From Cricetomys ansorgei (taxonomy: Eukaryota; Chordata; Mammalia; Rodentia; Nesomyidae), in contig JAMJFZ010001228.1 of NCBI GenBank assembly GCA_026225945.1, positions 2,733,501-2,797,500 on the forward strand: 64,000 nt of DNA. The letters run 5' to 3'. Every line of letters starts with the position of its first letter. Position 1 is the first letter of the stretch. This document shows positions 63,323 through 64,000 of the stretch, piece by piece. The position numbers and the translations under genes were made by a program. The notes beneath the pieces are model-generated. The model saw only the letters and a program-made list of their open reading frames with translations. It was not told where the DNA came from and did not search any database.

Positions 63323-63543
63323 TTGATTTTTGAGACGGGGGAGGTCTCTCACTGGGACCTGGAGCTCAATGAGTAGGCTAGGCTGACGGCCACTGACTCC
63401 TAGGGACCTTCCTGCCTTTACTTACCTCTCACTGGAATCACAGGTGAGCTGACATGGTTGTCTGGCCTTTCACATGGGTTCTAGGAACCAAACAGAGGTC
63501 CTCATGCCAGCATGGCAAGCCCTTTACCAACTGAGCCATCTCC
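63323..63543 (-). mobile_element. B4 SINE, minus strand
   Basis: TTGATTTTTGAGACGGGGGA, GGTCTCTCACTGGGACCTGG, AGTAGGCTAGGCTGACGGCC, ACATGGGTTCTAGGAACCAA and TACCAACTGAGCCATCTCCC. Confidence 0.9.
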
Positions 63544-63787
63544 CCAGGTCAAATTTTGTTTTAAATTCCCTGTGTTTAAAATTTGAGTTTTGTTTTCTGG
63601 GTGAAAACTCAGCAAAATGGTGAGCTACTCTGACTTCAGAGATGGAATGCAGCTCCGCTACATGAAACTTTCCCAAGATTAACCTGACTATTTAAAACTT
63701 CCACTTCTTATGTTGGCTCTAGACTTAAAAGGCTTAAGGCCAAAGACTGAGGCTGGGAATCATCCTGGATCACTCTACAGCTTCATT

Positions 63788-63988
63788 CATTGAGGCAGGT
63801 CTCTAAATCAAACCCAGAGCTCATGGATAAGCTAGTTTTGCTATCTGGCTTGCTCTGAGGATCCCATCTCCACCTTCCCTGGAAGGCCACCACATCCACG
63901 CCGCATTTGCACATACTCTAGGGATCTGAACTCCAGTCCTCCTGCATACTTGGCAAGCATTTTAACTGCTAAGTCATCTCCCCAGACC
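63788..63988 (-). mobile_element. B4 SINE, minus strand
   Basis: TTGAGGCAGGTCTCTAAATC, AACCCAGAGCTCATGGATAA, GCTCTGAGGATCCCATCTCC, AGGGATCTGAACTCCAGTCC and CTGCTAAGTCATCTCCCCAG. Confidence 0.87.
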
Positions 63989-64000
63989 CAAGAATTAATC

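Noticed and set aside
1..64000. tRNA genes suggested by box A/B-like strings
   Set aside because: All such strings lie in ID, B2, B4 or RSINE1 elements, which are tRNA- or BC1-derived and not functional tRNA genes.

Overview
The window looks like non-coding chromosomal DNA of a muroid rodent. It carries SINE families typical of that group: B1 with the internal duplication, B2/B3, B4 (ID fused to B1), RSINE1-type and ID. It also holds many rodent ERVL/MaLR-type solo LTRs, a URR1-type hAT-Charlie element, old L1 fragments and a few worn MIR copies. The B1 wording (GATCTCTGTGAGTTCGAGG, as in rat and cricetids) hints at a non-Mus muroid, but the species cannot be fixed. Family names come from recalled consensus sequences, not from a database search, so subfamily assignments are tentative.

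There is no recognisable intact gene. Every long open frame is short, often lacks an ATG, and many are translations of (TG)n/(CA)n, purine tracts or transposons. No rRNA, tRNA gene or CRISPR was seen. The best protein-coding candidate is one small exon on the minus strand near 46.5-46.63 kb: a strong splice acceptor, ATG-ATG, a hydrophobic signal-anchor-like stretch and a weak donor. It is unidentified. The best regulatory candidate is a CTCF-like site at 57586-57604. Two repeat-poor blocks (about 33.7-35.1 kb and 44.2-46.65 kb) carry paired TAAT/ATTA motifs and could be conserved non-coding elements.

Layout. 0-8 kb: solo LTRs, L1 3' UTR pieces, B1s and SINEs. 8-13 kb: mostly repeat-poor. 13-20 kb: SINE clusters, a URR1 element inside a B4, an unclassified LTR-like repeat split by a 0.4-kb insertion, and an old ERVL LTR. 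20-30 kb: LTRs, an AT-rich block, a 220-bp purine tract, a duplicated TG array, SINEs. 31.6-33.3 kb: a three-level nest of LTRs. 36-38 kb: an L1 3' UTR inserted in an older L1 ORF2 fragment. 38-44 kb: repeat-poor with SINEs and MIRs. 46.6-48.7 kb: higher-order TG array and an old L1 whose 3' end contains a ~26-bp degenerate minisatellite. 49.7-50.6 kb: one LTR inside another. 54-61 kb: LTRs, an interrupted L1, SINEs and the CTCF-like site. 61-64 kb: long alternating purine-pyrimidine arrays and minus-strand SINEs.

I found no convincing new multi-gene system. What stands out is the layered transposon record, which gives relative insertion ages, and several structure-prone simple repeats.
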